NCBI GenBank assembly: GCA_903911165.1
Contig: CAIWCQ010000161.1
Span: forward strand, 1 to 27,196
DNA: 27,196 bases
Source of the DNA: an uncultured Actinomycetes bacterium
GTDB lineage: Bacteria > Actinomycetota > Actinomycetes > Mycobacteriales > Mycobacteriaceae
Direction: 5' to 3'
The notes beneath the pieces are model-generated. The model made no database searches, had not been told where the DNA came from, and saw only the letters and a program-made list of their open reading frames with translations. Positions 16,064 through 23,296 of the stretch are shown here, piece after piece. Numbering within the stretch: position 1 is the stretch's first letter; each line of letters opens with the position of its first letter. The position numbers and the translations under genes were made by a program.

Positions 16064-16900
16064 GTGCTGCTGCTCACCCGGTTGACCGGCCGGGACGTGC
16101 GGGGACCCGATGGCCGGGTGATCGGCCGGCTGGCCGACCTGACCGTACGGCTGAACCGCGGGTCCGAGTCGCACCTCGTGGAGCGGTTGGTCATCACCCG
16201 TCGCCATGACGCCGAGCTGGTGCTGCCCTGGACGGCGGTGGCGAACTTCCACCCCGGGCAGATGGTGCTGGGTGCCGACGAGGTCTCCTCGGCACATGAG
16301 TGGGAACCCGATGAGATCCTGCTCGGCCGCGATGTGCTCGACACCCAGATCGTCGACGTGGTTGGCCAGCGGCTGGCCCGCGTTGCCGACGTTGTGTTGG
16401 TGCTCACCGCTACCGGCCGCTTGGAGGTTCTCGGCGTTGAGGTCGGATTCGGCGCGGTGCTGCGCAGGTTGGGTCTGGGCCGCGTCGCACCGGCGCCCGG
16501 AGAGGACGTCGTCGCCTGGTCGGACCTGCACCTCACGTCGGATCGCGGACATCTGGTGCAACTGGCGACACCGCGTGCCGCTGTACACCGCCTCGACGCG
16601 ACCTCGCTGGCCGCACTGGTGAGCCGGGTCGATACCGATGCGGCCGCCGAGATCCTGGCCGCGCACGAACCGCGGATGGCCGCCGATGCGGTGCGCGCGG
16701 CGCACCCGGATGTCGGGGAACGGATGTTGCGGGCGATGCCCGACGCCGAGGCGGCCCGAGTCGTCGCCGCGATGCCGGCCGAGCACGCCGGGCAGTGGCG
16801 TCGCCGACTCGCGCGGGCGCCGGGTCTGTTCGGACGGCGGGTACTGCGCTCACGGGTGTGGCCTCGCCGCCGCCACCTCGTTCGCCGAGCGAACAGATGA
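16064..16900 (+). CDS. Soluble PRC-barrel plus MgtE N-terminal domain protein
   Basis: About 278-residue soluble protein with no membrane segment. The first 150 residues look like two PRC-barrel units (LTGRDVRGPDGRVIGRLADL and GRDVLDTQIVDVVGQRLARV). The segment after about residue 175 has the short helical repeats of the MgtE intracellular N domain (LAALVSRVDTDAAAEILAA, AADAVRAAHPDVGERMLRAM, DAEAARVVAAMPAEHAGQW), ending in an Arg-rich tail. In MgtE channels this domain senses cytosolic Mg2+ and gates a pore in the same chain; here no pore is attached. The stop overlaps the ATG of the NRAMP-like gene (ATGA), so the two proteins are probably made together, with this one as regulator or partner. 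The start is uncertain: GTG 16064 begins at the domain edge, while ATG 16046 adds six residues. Confidence 0.8.
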   Translation: MLLLTRLTGRDVRGPDGRVIGRLADLTVRLNRGSESHLVERLVITRRHDAELVLPWTAVANFHPGQMVLGADEVSSAHEWEPDEILLGRDVLDTQIVDVVGQRLARVADVVLVLTATGRLEVLGVEVGFGAVLRRLGLGRVAPAPGEDVVAWSDLHLTSDRGHLVQLATPRAAVHRLDATSLAALVSRVDTDAAAEILAAHEPRMAADAVRAAHPDVGERMLRAMPDAEAARVVAAMPAEHAGQWRRRLARAPGLFGRRVLRSRVWPRRRHLVRRANR

Positions 16901-18129
16901 GTCTCAACACACGCCGCGCCCGGGTCGCTGCACTCCTGGCAGTGGTCGGTCCTGGCCTGCTCGCCGGGCTTTCCGACGACGATCCGGCCGGCATCACGAC
17001 GTACTCGGTACTCGGTGCCGACTACGGCTATCAGTTGCTATGGGTCCTACTGCTGTCCACGGTGGCGCTGGTCATCTTCCACGGCCTGGCGGCGCGGATG
17101 GGCGTGGTCACCGGTCAGGGATTGATCGGCCTGGTGCGGCAGCGCTACGGCGTGCGGGTCGGCGGCGCCGTTCTTGCCGCGCTGGTAGTCGCCAACATCG
17201 GTACGACGTGCGCTGAATTCGCCGGCATCGCCGCTGGTTTCGAGCTGTTCGGTATCTCGCGCTACATCAGCGTTCCGGCGGCCGCTGTCATCGTGTCGAT
17301 GCTTGTTCTGCGCGGTAGCTTCCACCGGGTCGAACGTCTCCTGCTGCTGGTATCCACGGTGTTCCTGGCCTATATCGTGTCGGGTTTCATGGCTGGCCCG
17401 GACTGGGGTGCGGCTCTGCGCGGCACCGTCGTCCCCAGCATGCCGATGACCGGCGAGGCCATTGCGATCGTGACCGCAACGCTGGGCACCACCTTGGCGC
17501 CGTGGGGCCTGTCCTTCATGCAGTCCTATGCCGTGGACAAGAAACTGCGTATCGAGGATCTTCGGCTGGAACGCGTCGACGTCATCACCGGCGCAGTACT
17601 CACCGGGGTGATCGGCTTCTTTGTGGTGGTGGCGTGCGCGGCAACCCTGCATCGCGATGGTCTGCACATTACCGACGCCGCCGATGCCGCGGTGGCGTTG
17701 CAGCCGCTGGCCGGCACGGCGGCGGGGACGTTATTCGCGGTGGGGTTGATCGGGGCATCGTTTCTCGCGGCGTCCATCCTTCCGCTCTCGACGGCGTATT
17801 CGGTGTGTGAGTACGCCGGTGCGGAAGCGGCACTGGATGATCCGTTCCGCGAGGCCCGGACCTTCTATCTGACGTACGGCATCATCACGCTGCTGGGCAG
17901 TGTCATCGTCCTGACGCCGGATGTCCCATTAGTCACGATCCTGGTCGGCACGCAGGTCCTCAACGCGGTGCTGCTGGTTCCCTTGCTGCTGGCAATGGTG
18001 GGGTTGGGTCGCGACCGCGATCTGATGGGAAGTTACGCGACGGGACGGGTCGGTACCGCGGTCTACGGCCTCACCACGGCGGTCGTCGTGATCTGCGTGA
18101 TCACGCTGGGTGTGACGGCGATAACCTGA
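16897..18129 (+). CDS. Atypical NRAMP-family metal transporter lacking DPGN and MPH motifs
   Basis: 410-residue NRAMP (SLC11)-fold membrane protein with about eleven hydrophobic segments. Typical family stretches include VVGPGLLAGLSDDDPAGITT, FHGLAARMGVVTGQGLIGLV and VANIGTTCAEFAGIAAGFEL. The metal site is changed. The helix-1 motif DPGN reads DPAG (D29-P30-A31-G32), so the coordinating Asn is lost. The helix-6 MPH motif reads APW (A201-P202-W203), losing the coordinating Met and the His. Loss of the helix-6 Met is reported for the NRAMP-related Mg2+ transporters, whereas MntH-type Mn2+/Fe2+ importers keep both motifs. ATG 16897 is chosen because it overlaps the upstream stop (ATGA); an in-frame ATG at 16795 would add 34 residues inside the upstream gene. 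Together with the MgtE-N partner this favours Mg2+ or another hard ion, by inference. Confidence 0.85.
   Translation: MSLNTRRARVAALLAVVGPGLLAGLSDDDPAGITTYSVLGADYGYQLLWVLLLSTVALVIFHGLAARMGVVTGQGLIGLVRQRYGVRVGGAVLAALVVANIGTTCAEFAGIAAGFELFGISRYISVPAAAVIVSMLVLRGSFHRVERLLLLVSTVFLAYIVSGFMAGPDWGAALRGTVVPSMPMTGEAIAIVTATLGTTLAPWGLSFMQSYAVDKKLRIEDLRLERVDVITGAVLTGVIGFFVVVACAATLHRDGLHITDAADAAVALQPLAGTAAGTLFAVGLIGASFLAASILPLSTAYSVCEYAGAEAALDDPFREARTFYLTYGIITLLGSVIVLTPDVPLVTILVGTQVLNAVLLVPLLLAMVGLGRDRDLMGSYATGRVGTAVYGLTTAVVVICVITLGVTAIT
18122..18127 (+). promoter_or_regulatory. Putative -10 element (TAACCT) inside the end of the NRAMP-like gene
   Basis: TAACCT matches TANNNT and is seven bases before ATG 18135, the leaderless geometry seen elsewhere in the window. 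It overlaps the last codons and the first base of the stop of the transporter gene, so the acetyltransferase may have its own leaderless transcript as well as read-through from the operon. Confidence 0.4.
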
Positions 18130-18134
18130 GTCCA

Positions 18135-18761
18135 ATGGCGATCGAAGTCCGCCCGGCCCGCAAATCCGATGTGCCCGCACTGGCGCAGGCACTGGGCCGT
18201 GCCTTTCAGGATGACCCGGTGATGTCATGGCTGGTGCCTGATGCCCGGCGTCGGACGACCGCGCTGGCCGGCTTCTTCAGTGCGTGGACCCGTCACCATT
18301 TTCTGGCCGGCGGTCAGGCGGAGGTAGCCGCCGCCGAGTCGGCCTGCGTCGGGGCTGCGCTGTGGGACTCCCCCGGGAAATGGAATCAGGCGCCGCGGGA
18401 GCAGATCGCCATGCTTCCCGCTGTGGTCCGTGCATTTCGCGGTCGGTTGGACAAGGCCTGGGCGCTGGCCGAGCAGATGAAGGCGGTGCATCCGGCCGAG
18501 CCGCACTGGTACCTGGCGGTCATCGGTACTGATCCGTTGGTGCGGGGTGGCGGCTGGGGCCACGCATTGATGCGCAGCCGACTCGACCGTTGCGATGCCG
18601 AATATGCGCCGGCGTATCTGGAATCGAGTAACCCCGACAACATTGCGTATTACAACCGATTCGGCTTCGAGGTCACCGGCGAGATCACGATCTCCGGCGG
18701 AGGCCCCACCCTGTGGCCCATGTGGCGCCCCTCGAGCGTCACCCGGAACTGCATCACCTGA
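18135..18761 (+). CDS. GNAT-family N-acetyltransferase
   Basis: 208-residue acetyltransferase of the GNAT fold, transferring an acetyl group from acetyl-CoA to an unknown amine. It begins with a standard first strand and helix (IEVRPARKSDVPALAQALGRAF). The acetyl-CoA pyrophosphate loop is IGTDPLVRGGGWGHALM. The closing beta-strand region is AYLESSNPDNIAYYNRFGFEVTGE. ATG 18135 lies five bases after the NRAMP-like stop. A TANNNT seven bases upstream suggests possible independent leaderless expression. The last ~110 bases overlap the 3' end of the DUF4185 gene on the other strand; the conserved GNAT fold ends about residue 198, so only about ten C-terminal residues extend beyond it. No ribosome-binding site is visible, consistent with leaderless use. 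Confidence 0.88.
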   Translation: MAIEVRPARKSDVPALAQALGRAFQDDPVMSWLVPDARRRTTALAGFFSAWTRHHFLAGGQAEVAAAESACVGAALWDSPGKWNQAPREQIAMLPAVVRAFRGRLDKAWALAEQMKAVHPAEPHWYLAVIGTDPLVRGGGWGHALMRSRLDRCDAEYAPAYLESSNPDNIAYYNRFGFEVTGEITISGGGPTLWPMWRPSSVTRNCIT

Positions 18762-19756
18762 TACGGCCAGCCCCGCGCGGTGTTCCACTGCGACACCACC
18801 AACCCCACGCCGCCGCTCACTCCCAGACGGCTGCCGGGCAGGACGTAGCCCCCGTACAGCTGGGCGACCCGGCATTCGTCGTGATCCTCATCGGTCCACT
18901 CGCAACCCAGTACCGGACGCTGCACCGGCACTTGGTCGAGATCCTCGGTCAGCGAAGCCAGGGTCCGGTAGCCCAGCGCGTAGGACGACGACAGGAATCC
19001 GCCGAGAACCCAAGTGCCACAATCTAAGCGACGCAGCGAAAGCTCGCCCCAGGTCTCATCGTCGGGGGTGATCACGGTCGCTTCCCTGCCCCATCGGCCG
19101 TTGCCCCAGGCGAGGTAACGGGTGCGATCGCCGACGTGCTCCGGCCGCACTCGGCGCAGGATCAAACCTTTGTTCCGCTGGAAGCCGGTCGACACCACAT
19201 AGACCCAGCCGTCGTCGGGGTCGTAGTCCCACGACCAGCACTGTGCGTATCCGCCGTAATGGTCGGCGGGGAACTTCGCCGCGTCACCGAGATTGCGCCA
19301 GGACACCCCGTTGTCGTCGGAGCGCCAGATCTCGGTCCACCTCACGTTGCCGAGGCCACGGTTGACGATGGCGTGGAGATAGAGGGCTTCGCCGACCCGC
19401 AACAGGTCCGAGGGGATCACCGTGCTGATCCCGCGTCGCAGTAGTCCGGGGCTACTGCGATGCCGGTAGTGCCACAGCTGTCGCGCATAGTGGGCGTCGG
19501 CACCGCCGGCCTTGCTGTAGACGATTTCATGAGTGGCGTCGCCGCTGCCGATCAGGATCACCGGGGAGCGCCAGTCCCCGGAACCGACCCGGGGACCGGA
19601 GAACGTGTCTCCGAACACCGACACCAGATTCCCGTCCGCGGACCGCACCGTCGCACCCAGGTCGGTGCCAGTCACACCGAGATGATCGGTGATACCGGGG
19701 CCGGTGAGGTCTTTGACCTTGCCGACGAACGCTCCCGCCGGACGTACAACCGCCAT
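18650..19756 (-). CDS. DUF4185 protein, candidate D-arabinan-active glycoside hydrolase fold
   Basis: 368-residue DUF4185-family protein. Visible family features are GVTGTDLGATV and VSVFGDTFSG near the N-terminus, an Asp-box-like turn (SDDNGVSW) as in sialidase-type beta-propellers, WSWDYDPDDGWVYVVST, and QWNTARGWPYQVMQFRV near the end. Some DUF4185 proteins have been shown to be endo-D-arabinanases (CAZy GH183), which cut the arabinan of mycobacterial cell-wall arabinogalactan and lipoarabinomannan; whether this one does is inference. No signal peptide is apparent (MAVVRPAGAFVGKVKDLTG), which fits poorly with a wall-acting enzyme unless it uses another export route. It follows the monooxygenase gene by five bases. 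The last 27 codons, after the conserved end, run antisense through the GNAT 3' end. Confidence 0.82.
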   Translation of the reverse strand: MAVVRPAGAFVGKVKDLTGPGITDHLGVTGTDLGATVRSADGNLVSVFGDTFSGPRVGSGDWRSPVILIGSGDATHEIVYSKAGGADAHYARQLWHYRHRSSPGLLRRGISTVIPSDLLRVGEALYLHAIVNRGLGNVRWTEIWRSDDNGVSWRNLGDAAKFPADHYGGYAQCWSWDYDPDDGWVYVVSTGFQRNKGLILRRVRPEHVGDRTRYLAWGNGRWGREATVITPDDETWGELSLRRLDCGTWVLGGFLSSSYALGYRTLASLTEDLDQVPVQRPVLGCEWTDEDHDECRVAQLYGGYVLPGSRLGVSGGVGLVVSQWNTARGWPYQVMQFRVTLEGRHMGHRVGPPPEIVISPVTSKPNRL

Positions 19757-19761
19757 GGTGC

Positions 19762-21702
19762 TCAGTGCATCAGAAAGTCAGCCGGCTCCGGTTGGCGGGT
19801 CCACGCCCAGAAGTCGACCAGGCGCCACGGACTCAGCGAGTGCACGACACCGTTAGCGTCTTTGTAGAAGCTGTGCTTGATACTCGGCTGCGCCCACACC
19901 ATGGTCTTCAACTCGGCCTGGCAGCGGTCGTACCAATCGTCGTAGCGCGAGGGTACCGGCTCCATCGCGGCCTTGCCTTCAGCCAGCAGCAGGTCGATAC
20001 ACCCGATGATGTACCGCATCTCGCACTCGGAGTGAAAGATCAGACTGCCGCCGCTGGCTAGGTTGGTGCCCGGGCCGTACATGCAGAAAAAGTTCGGGAA
20101 GCCCGGGATCGTGATGCCCAGGTAGGCGGCAGGCTTGTGCCCCCACATCTGGTGCAGGTCCAGACCGTCGCGGCCGGTGACGGCCAGCGATGACAGGAAG
20201 TCATTGACCCGGAAACCGGTGGCGTAGACGAGGACATCGGCCGGATACCGCACCCCGTCCGCGTCGACCACCGCATCGGCCTCGATGCGGTCGATCCCGC
20301 ACCGCACCAGTTCCACGTTGTCGCGCCGCAGCGTCCGCAGCCAGCTGCCGTTGTCCTGCAGCGTGCGTTTGCCGGTCGCCGGGTAATCCGGAATCACCTT
20401 GGCCGCCAACTCCTCGTCGCCGTCGAGTTGGCTGGTGATCCATTCGGTGAACATCATCCGCGCCATGTCGTTGGCTGCGCTCACCGCGCGCTGCTGGTCC
20501 GGCCATTCGGGGTCGACGATCGCCGCGGCCAAACCGGTGTCGCAGCCGGGCCAAAAGATCAGGAACCGGTACCAGCGGCCGTAGAAGGGCAGATGCCGCA
20601 GTGCCCACTTGACGCCGGGGCCGACCTTGGCGTGGTAGTCCGGGTTGGGAAACATCCACTGCGCGGTGCGCTGGAAGATCGTCAACTGTCCGACGTCCTC
20701 GGCAATGGCCGGAGCGATCTGGAATCCGGTGGCGCCGGCGCCAATCATCACGACGTTCTTGCCCGTGAGGTCGATCGAGTGGTCCCAGCGGGCGGTGTGG
20801 AAGGAATCTCCGGCGAAGCTCTTCGCACCGGGAAGGTCGGGAACGAACGGCTGGTTGAGTTGGCCCACGGCGCTGATCACCGCTCGGGCCCGCAGCACCT
20901 CGGTGCCGCCGTCGGAATCACGAACGGTGACCGCCCAATCGCCAGAGTCATCGTTCCAAGCCGCAGAGACGACCTCAGTGTTGAACCGGACATGTTCGGC
21001 GACACCGTGGCGTTCCATCACCTCGGCGAAGTAGTTCTGCAACTCGGGTTGACGCGCGAAGAACTCCGTCCAGTGGTCGGACGGCTCGAAGCTGTAGCAG
21101 TAGAAGTGGTTCCCGACATCAACCCGGGCGCCGGGATAGCTGTTCTCCCACCAGGTTCCGCCAACTCCGGGGTTTTTCTCGATCACCGTGTAGGGAACCC
21201 CGGCCTGCTTGAGTCGGATCGCAGCCAGGAGCCCGGACTGCCCGGCGCCGATCACGATCACCGGAAACTCCGCGCGAGCGCCCGGGCCGGACTGGAGTTC
21301 GGCCTCGCGGGCGTCGCGGCCGTCGAGTCCCATCTCCTCCAGCATCATCGGCACGTACTCGTCACCGACGTCGCCGGCGACCAGCCAGGTCATCATCTGC
21401 TTGAGGCGGGCTCGGTCGATCGGCGCCGGTTCGGGACAGCCGCGATCGCGATAGTCACCGATGATGTCGAGGGCGAGGGCACGCGCCGCGGCTTTGTCCT
21501 CTTCGGACATGTAACCCTGCACCTCGTTGAGGAATAACCCCGCCGGTTTGAGGGGACCCTCCAGGATTGACCGCCGCACGGATTCGTCGTCGGTCATATG
21601 CACGCAGGACAGCAGCAGGGTCGGGATCGACACGTCCTGCAATGCGGCAGCGATCTGTTCGTCGGTGTCCGTGAACGGCGCACCGGAGTTCGGGTTGCGC
21701 AT
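19762..21702 (-). CDS. Type I Baeyer-Villiger monooxygenase, HAPMO-like
   Basis: 646-residue FAD/NADPH monooxygenase that would insert one oxygen from O2 into a ketone to form an ester or lactone. FAD motif VIVIGAGQSGLL (GAGQSG at residues 152-157) is followed by GVGGTWWENSYPGARVD. The Baeyer-Villiger fingerprint FAGDSFHTARWD (residues 296-307) fits FxGxxxHxxxW(P/D). The NADPH motif MIGAGATGFQIAP contains GAGATG at residues 321-326. The ~145-residue N-terminal extension without a flavin motif and the total length resemble 4-hydroxyacetophenone monooxygenase. ATG 21702 overlaps the stop of the upstream alcohol dehydrogenase (TGATG) and begins MRNPNSGAPF; a longer reading from 21933 would lie inside that gene. 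Coupling to the dehydrogenase suggests alcohol to ketone to ester conversion, but the substrate is unknown. Confidence 0.92.
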   Translation of the reverse strand: MRNPNSGAPFTDTDEQIAAALQDVSIPTLLLSCVHMTDDESVRRSILEGPLKPAGLFLNEVQGYMSEEDKAAARALALDIIGDYRDRGCPEPAPIDRARLKQMMTWLVAGDVGDEYVPMMLEEMGLDGRDAREAELQSGPGARAEFPVIVIGAGQSGLLAAIRLKQAGVPYTVIEKNPGVGGTWWENSYPGARVDVGNHFYCYSFEPSDHWTEFFARQPELQNYFAEVMERHGVAEHVRFNTEVVSAAWNDDSGDWAVTVRDSDGGTEVLRARAVISAVGQLNQPFVPDLPGAKSFAGDSFHTARWDHSIDLTGKNVVMIGAGATGFQIAPAIAEDVGQLTIFQRTAQWMFPNPDYHAKVGPGVKWALRHLPFYGRWYRFLIFWPGCDTGLAAAIVDPEWPDQQRAVSAANDMARMMFTEWITSQLDGDEELAAKVIPDYPATGKRTLQDNGSWLRTLRRDNVELVRCGIDRIEADAVVDADGVRYPADVLVYATGFRVNDFLSSLAVTGRDGLDLHQMWGHKPAAYLGITIPGFPNFFCMYGPGTNLASGGSLIFHSECEMRYIIGCIDLLLAEGKAAMEPVPSRYDDWYDRCQAELKTMVWAQPSIKHSFYKDANGVVHSLSPWRLVDFWAWTRQPEPADFLMH

Positions 21703-22745
21703 CAGGGTGCCACCAGGATGCGGATCGGATTGCCCTCGGAGCGCTCCAGCATCTCGATGCCGTCGCGGATGTCTTCGAGCGGGATGATCCGGCTGATCGA
21801 ACGGGAGAGATCTAACCGTCCGAGTGAGACCAGTCTCGCCAGCGTCTCGATGTCGGCATTCTGATAGCCGAGGTGGCCGAGCACGTGTTTGCGGGTCAGG
21901 CCGAACATCGACGTCGGCCCGACCGTCGGACACTGATCGCTCATACCCACCCCCACGAGCCGGCCCCCGACGGTGAGGGCGTCCAGTGCCTGTTCGAACG
22001 TGGCCTTGAGTCCTACCGCATCGAACGCCACGTCAAGTTTGCGGCCACCGGTCACATCGGCGATCTTCGCCAGCAGATCGGGGTCTGCGGAGTCGAACGC
22101 ATGGTCGGCGCCGAGTTCGATCGCGCGGTCGCGAACCACCGCATTGATGTCCACGGCGATGATCGGAGCGGCCCCGACCAACCGGGATAGTTGCACAATG
22201 TGGGTGCCGATCCCGCCGACTCCCCACACTCCGACCGACTCCCCAATGACCACTTTGCCGGTGCGCACCACCGCGCCGAAAGGAGTCGACACCGCATCGG
22301 CCAGGATCGCGGCCTGCTCCAACGGCACGTTGTCAGGAACCCGGGTCAAGCCGATGACCTGCGCGACGGTGTATTCGGCCCAGGCCCCGTCATAAGCGAA
22401 GGCCATCAGTTGCATCCGCAGGCAGTTCGCCAGGTCTCCGCGCAGGCAGTTCGGGCAGCCCAGGCACGGCCGACCGGCCGCGACCACCACCCGGTCACCT
22501 ACCGACCAGCCGGTGACCCCCGGCCCGAGTTCGGCGATCGTGCCGGAGGCCTCGTGGCCCTGGGTGACTACCGGACGCTGAGCTGGGAAGGTGCCGTTGA
22601 CCAGGCTGACGTCGGAATGGCAGATCCCGCAGAACGCCACCTTGACCAGAACTTCACCCGGTCCGGGCTCGGGGATCGGAACGTCCTCGAGAACAACGGA
22701 TTTCGTGTCTGCGTAGAAGCGTTCGGCGCGCATTGTCCGGGCCAT
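21702..22745 (-). CDS. Zinc-dependent alcohol dehydrogenase (MDR family)
   Basis: 347-residue zinc alcohol dehydrogenase. Catalytic-zinc ligands appear in FCGICHSDVS and QGHEASGTI. The structural zinc cysteines are in PCLGCPNCLRGDLANC. The coenzyme loop is VGVWGVGGIGTHIVQLSRL, then AVDINAVVRDRAIELGA, with an Asp that favours NAD. ATG 22745 has AAGGAT about five bases upstream, and a TANNNT (22773-22778, read on this strand) would give a leader of about 20 nt. It heads a three-gene minus-strand operon with the Baeyer-Villiger monooxygenase (1-nt overlap) and the DUF4185 gene. It is not a close copy of the other zinc alcohol dehydrogenase in this window. The likely role is supplying the ketone for the monooxygenase, which is inference from coupling. 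Confidence 0.92.
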   Translation of the reverse strand: MARTMRAERFYADTKSVVLEDVPIPEPGPGEVLVKVAFCGICHSDVSLVNGTFPAQRPVVTQGHEASGTIAELGPGVTGWSVGDRVVVAAGRPCLGCPNCLRGDLANCLRMQLMAFAYDGAWAEYTVAQVIGLTRVPDNVPLEQAAILADAVSTPFGAVVRTGKVVIGESVGVWGVGGIGTHIVQLSRLVGAAPIIAVDINAVVRDRAIELGADHAFDSADPDLLAKIADVTGGRKLDVAFDAVGLKATFEQALDALTVGGRLVGVGMSDQCPTVGPTSMFGLTRKHVLGHLGYQNADIETLARLVSLGRLDLSRSISRIIPLEDIRDGIEMLERSEGNPIRILVAP

Positions 22746-22772
22746 ATCGATCCTTCCTGGGTCGGCATTGAG

Positions 22773-22778
22773 AACCTA
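22773..22778 (-). promoter_or_regulatory. Putative -10 element (TAGGTT) for the ADH-BVMO-DUF4185 operon
   Basis: Read on the minus strand, TAGGTT matches TANNNT. A start about seven bases downstream leaves a leader of roughly 20 nt carrying the AAGGAT ribosome-binding site. It lies only ten bases from the divergent -10 at 22789, so the two promoters would compete for RNA polymerase. Confidence 0.4.
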
Positions 22779-22788
22779 CGCCGACGGT

Positions 22789-22794
22789 TAGAGT
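22789..22794 (+). promoter_or_regulatory. Putative -10 element (TAGAGT), leaderless arrangement
   Basis: TAGAGT matches TANNNT and is seven bases before ATG 22802, predicting a leaderless message for the C39-like gene. No ribosome-binding site is present in between, which agrees. Confidence 0.42.
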
Positions 22795-22801
22795 TGCGAT
22801 C

Positions 22802-23296
22802 ATGGCATGGCTGCGACAGCGCGATGGCGTGACCTGCGGTCCAAGTGTCGCAGTGATGGCCGGTGCGCTGATTGACGCCGATTACGGCGCCGCACTCGAG
22901 GGAGACGGCGCGCAGCAGTGGTTTGACTCCGAGCAGGGCCGGGTGCACCGTGCGGTCAACACGGTGTGGCCGCGCGCACTTGGAACGACACCGGCCGGCA
23001 TGGCCCGGGCGCTCAGCGCGCACGGGATGCGCTACCGGTGGCGCCCCGCGACAGGCCGCGACGCCCTGCTGGACGTGTCCGCCGCGCTCTCCGGGGGTCG
23101 GCCGGTGGCGATGCTGATCGGCTCGGCGATCCCAAGGCACTGGGTGCTGCTGACCGCACTGGACGGCGCGACGGTGCGCTGTTACGAACCCTCGTCGGGA
23201 CGGCTGGTCGCGATCGACATCGACGACATCCGCAGCGCGCGACTCGAAGGCCTCGGCTTCCCACGTGCATTCGCCTTCGTTCTACCTGCCGGATAA
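22802..23296 (+). CDS. Papain-like / C39-type cysteine peptidase-fold protein
   Basis: 164-residue protein whose N-terminus has the papain-like nucleophile pattern QRDGVTCGPSVAVMAG (Gln6 and Cys12). His113 lies in PRHWVLLTAL, where the catalytic His is expected. YEPSSG (Glu129) sits in the position usually held by Asp or Asn (YDP/YNP). This gives a plausible triad Cys12-His113-Glu129 with an unusual third member. C39-type domains process double-glycine leader peptides or act as housekeeping peptidases or deamidases; the substrate here is unknown. There is no signal peptide, no membrane segment and no ABC transporter partner, so a bacteriocin-processing exporter is unlikely. The TAA stop falls inside the first copy of a 21-bp repeat that leads into the P450 gene. 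The start agrees with a leaderless promoter. Confidence 0.75.
   Translation: MAWLRQRDGVTCGPSVAVMAGALIDADYGAALEGDGAQQWFDSEQGRVHRAVNTVWPRALGTTPAGMARALSAHGMRYRWRPATGRDALLDVSAALSGGRPVAMLIGSAIPRHWVLLTALDGATVRCYEPSSGRLVAIDIDDIRSARLEGLGFPRAFAFVLPAG

Noticed and set aside
20428..21537. Long plus-strand ORF (369 codons) antisense to the Baeyer-Villiger gene
   Set aside because: The minus strand carries a complete flavin monooxygenase with all motifs; the antisense frame shows no family resemblance and reflects GC-rich codon use.
19762..21933. Longer 723-residue form of the Baeyer-Villiger enzyme
   Set aside because: The additional N-terminal residues are read from inside the alcohol dehydrogenase gene; ATG 21702 overlaps its stop in a coupled junction.
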